The notes under the pieces: model-generated
The model's database searches: none
Told to the model about the DNA's origin: nothing
Seen by the model: only the letters and a program-made list of their open reading frames with translations
Part shown: positions 63,169-64,000 of the stretch, piece after piece
Numbering within the stretch: position 1 is the first letter of the stretch
Layout: each line of letters opens with the position of its first letter
Position numbers and translations under genes: made by a program
Assembly: GCF_018080005.1 (NCBI RefSeq)
Contig: NZ_CP073015.1
Coordinates: 868,001-932,000, forward strand
Source: Flavobacterium sp. CS20
Lineage (GTDB): Bacteria > Bacteroidota > Bacteroidia > Flavobacteriales > Flavobacteriaceae
DNA: 64,000 bases
Direction: 5' to 3'

Positions 63169-63474
63169 AAGTTTACTGGCTTGATCTTGCTGAACATAAA
63201 CTTGTAGCGATTTACGAATATTATTCAATTAAAGCGAATAAAAAAATAGCTGAAAAACTTATAACTGGTAGTCAATACGACTATTGGAATAGAAAATCAA
63301 CCTGAAATCGGGCAAATTGAATTAAATTTAAAGCACAGAGAAAAAGAATTTCGATACATAGTATATAAAAACTATAAAATTGTCTATTGGGTAAATTATG
63401 ATTTCAACCGAGTGGAAATAGCAAATGTTTTTGATACAAGACAAAACCCTAATAGACTTGACGAAACGAAATGA
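63159..63474 (+). pseudogene. RelE/ParE-like toxin, one frameshift
   Basis: MELEVYWLDLAEHKLVAIYE…ANKKIAEKLITG in one frame, then VNTTIGIENQPEIGQIELNL, EFRYIVYKNYKIVYWV and VFDTRQNPNRLDE in the next. The shift is near 63270. Rejoined, it gives a ~104-residue toxin with the usual RelE/ParE strand order and a final NPxxL motif. Confidence 0.75.
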
Positions 63475-63483
63475 AAGCCTGTT

Positions 63484-63525
63484 TGTTGCCAACAACTAAG
63501 TTTTCGTCGGGTGCGTAGCACCAAC
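63484..63525 (+). other. possible 5' half of an attC-like site
   Basis: TTGCCAACAACTAAGTTTTC lies 15 bp after the toxin stop with GTGCGTAGCACC close by, matching the 5'-box pattern (GCCAAC) and inner stem of other sites. The partner arm was not identified, so it is tentative. The stretch 63526-63874 shows no gene I can support. Confidence 0.35.
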
Positions 63526-63874
63526 GATGAAAAATTATGTTGAACTAAACCGTTGAGTTTAGCCTTCTTTTTGCAAAAATTACCTATTTTGGCATAGATA
63601 ACCCAATCTTTAGAAAAGAGTTTATCATACAAAGATTGACAGCCAAGGTGATTAAAACGCAATTCTGCCACAAACTTGGCTCTAAAAACTTTGCTCATTG
63701 CCTTAACGGAATAAAGAAGCATCCGCCTTTCTATGTTTTGTAGAACTAATGTATTGAGTTTAACACGAGGCTATCAGTAAAGCACGTGTTTTGGCAAAAT
63801 CAAAAATTTAGGGGTGTTTTTTCGGGAGCAATTTATATATTTATAAAATGTAACAATAACTAAAACTAAAAGAA

Positions 63875-64000
63875 ATGAAAGCAGACAAATTTACTAAAAT
63901 CGTATTGACAATTATTGCAGTTAATCTTACAATTTTGACAATTAAAAATCTGGATTTAATTCCAAATACTTATGCTAATGAGCCAACAAAAAAATTGGAA
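63875..64000 (+). CDS. small exported/membrane protein, start only (cut by window edge)
   Basis: ATG at 63875: MKADKFTKIVLTIIAVNLTI, then LTIKNLDLIPNTYANEP, open to the window end (42 codons). One N-terminal hydrophobic segment suggests a signal anchor. Similar short proteins occur in many Flavobacteria; function unknown. Confidence 0.6.
   Translation, partial: MKADKFTKIVLTIIAVNLTILTIKNLDLIPNTYANEPTKKLE

Noticed and set aside
63396..63722. 108-residue minus-strand frame near the right end
   Set aside because: It overlaps the RelE-like toxin antisense and runs through an attC-like half site; there is no recognisable domain.

Overview
The window is AT-rich DNA from a member of the Bacteroidota, most likely Flavobacteriaceae. 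The evidence is the gene set (bshA, a TamB-like giant protein, DUF4159, DUF779 beside an aldehyde dehydrogenase, a GH3/beta-lactamase fusion, hutH, an Nramp-like carrier) and promoter-like TAnnTTTG boxes. The genus cannot be fixed from sequence alone.

Layout. (1) 1-3.8 kb: start of an MscS-type channel running off the left edge, gene remnants, a decayed UPF0175/DUF3368 toxin-antitoxin pair, an intact IS630 element and an SDR oxidoreductase. (2) 3.8-25.4 kb: an accessory array, almost all minus strand, that behaves like a chromosomal integron. Long imperfect-palindrome sites separate single-operon cassettes. In most cassettes the first bases after the core G|TT are complementary to the 5' box of that cassette's own trailing site, which is the signature of circular cassette insertion. 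A tyrosine recombinase, shortened at its N-terminus, lies directly beside the first core site. Cassettes carry an SDP-type (sporulation-delaying-protein-like) toxin operon, two lipoproteins with Cys-bracketed glycine-rich hydrophobic tails each followed by a small membrane protein, a transglutaminase-like pair with an RHS-core protein, and an AraC/serine hydrolase/alpha-beta hydrolase unit. The array is invaded by two IS110-family copies, a group II intron and 130-bp miniature elements. (3) 25.5-58.8 kb: ordinary core genome (rsmE, tsaD, tamB-like, upp, CorA, tryptophan dioxygenase, Dps, MscS, bshA, hutH, rRNA/tRNA methyltransferases, acs, aldehyde dehydrogenase and its divergent AraC regulator, tRNA-Pro), interrupted by one IS4 element and three copies of a ~190-bp palindromic repeat. 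(4) 59-64 kb: a second, plus-strand cassette region with the same kind of sites, a DUF488-DUF488-OB-like operon and two damaged toxin-antitoxin pairs.

The most interesting reading is a layered mobile system. The IS110-family transposase copies and a 130-bp element that shares their right end all sit exactly 10 nt after the G of a GTT core. The element's own right end recreates such a core, so one copy has a second copy in tandem. This is an attC-targeting, presumably bridge-RNA-guided family with a miniature non-autonomous derivative.

Many genes, including the normally essential tsaD, are broken by single-base indels, often in homopolymers. Part of the apparent decay may therefore be sequencing error, and frameshift calls in cassettes should be read with that in mind.
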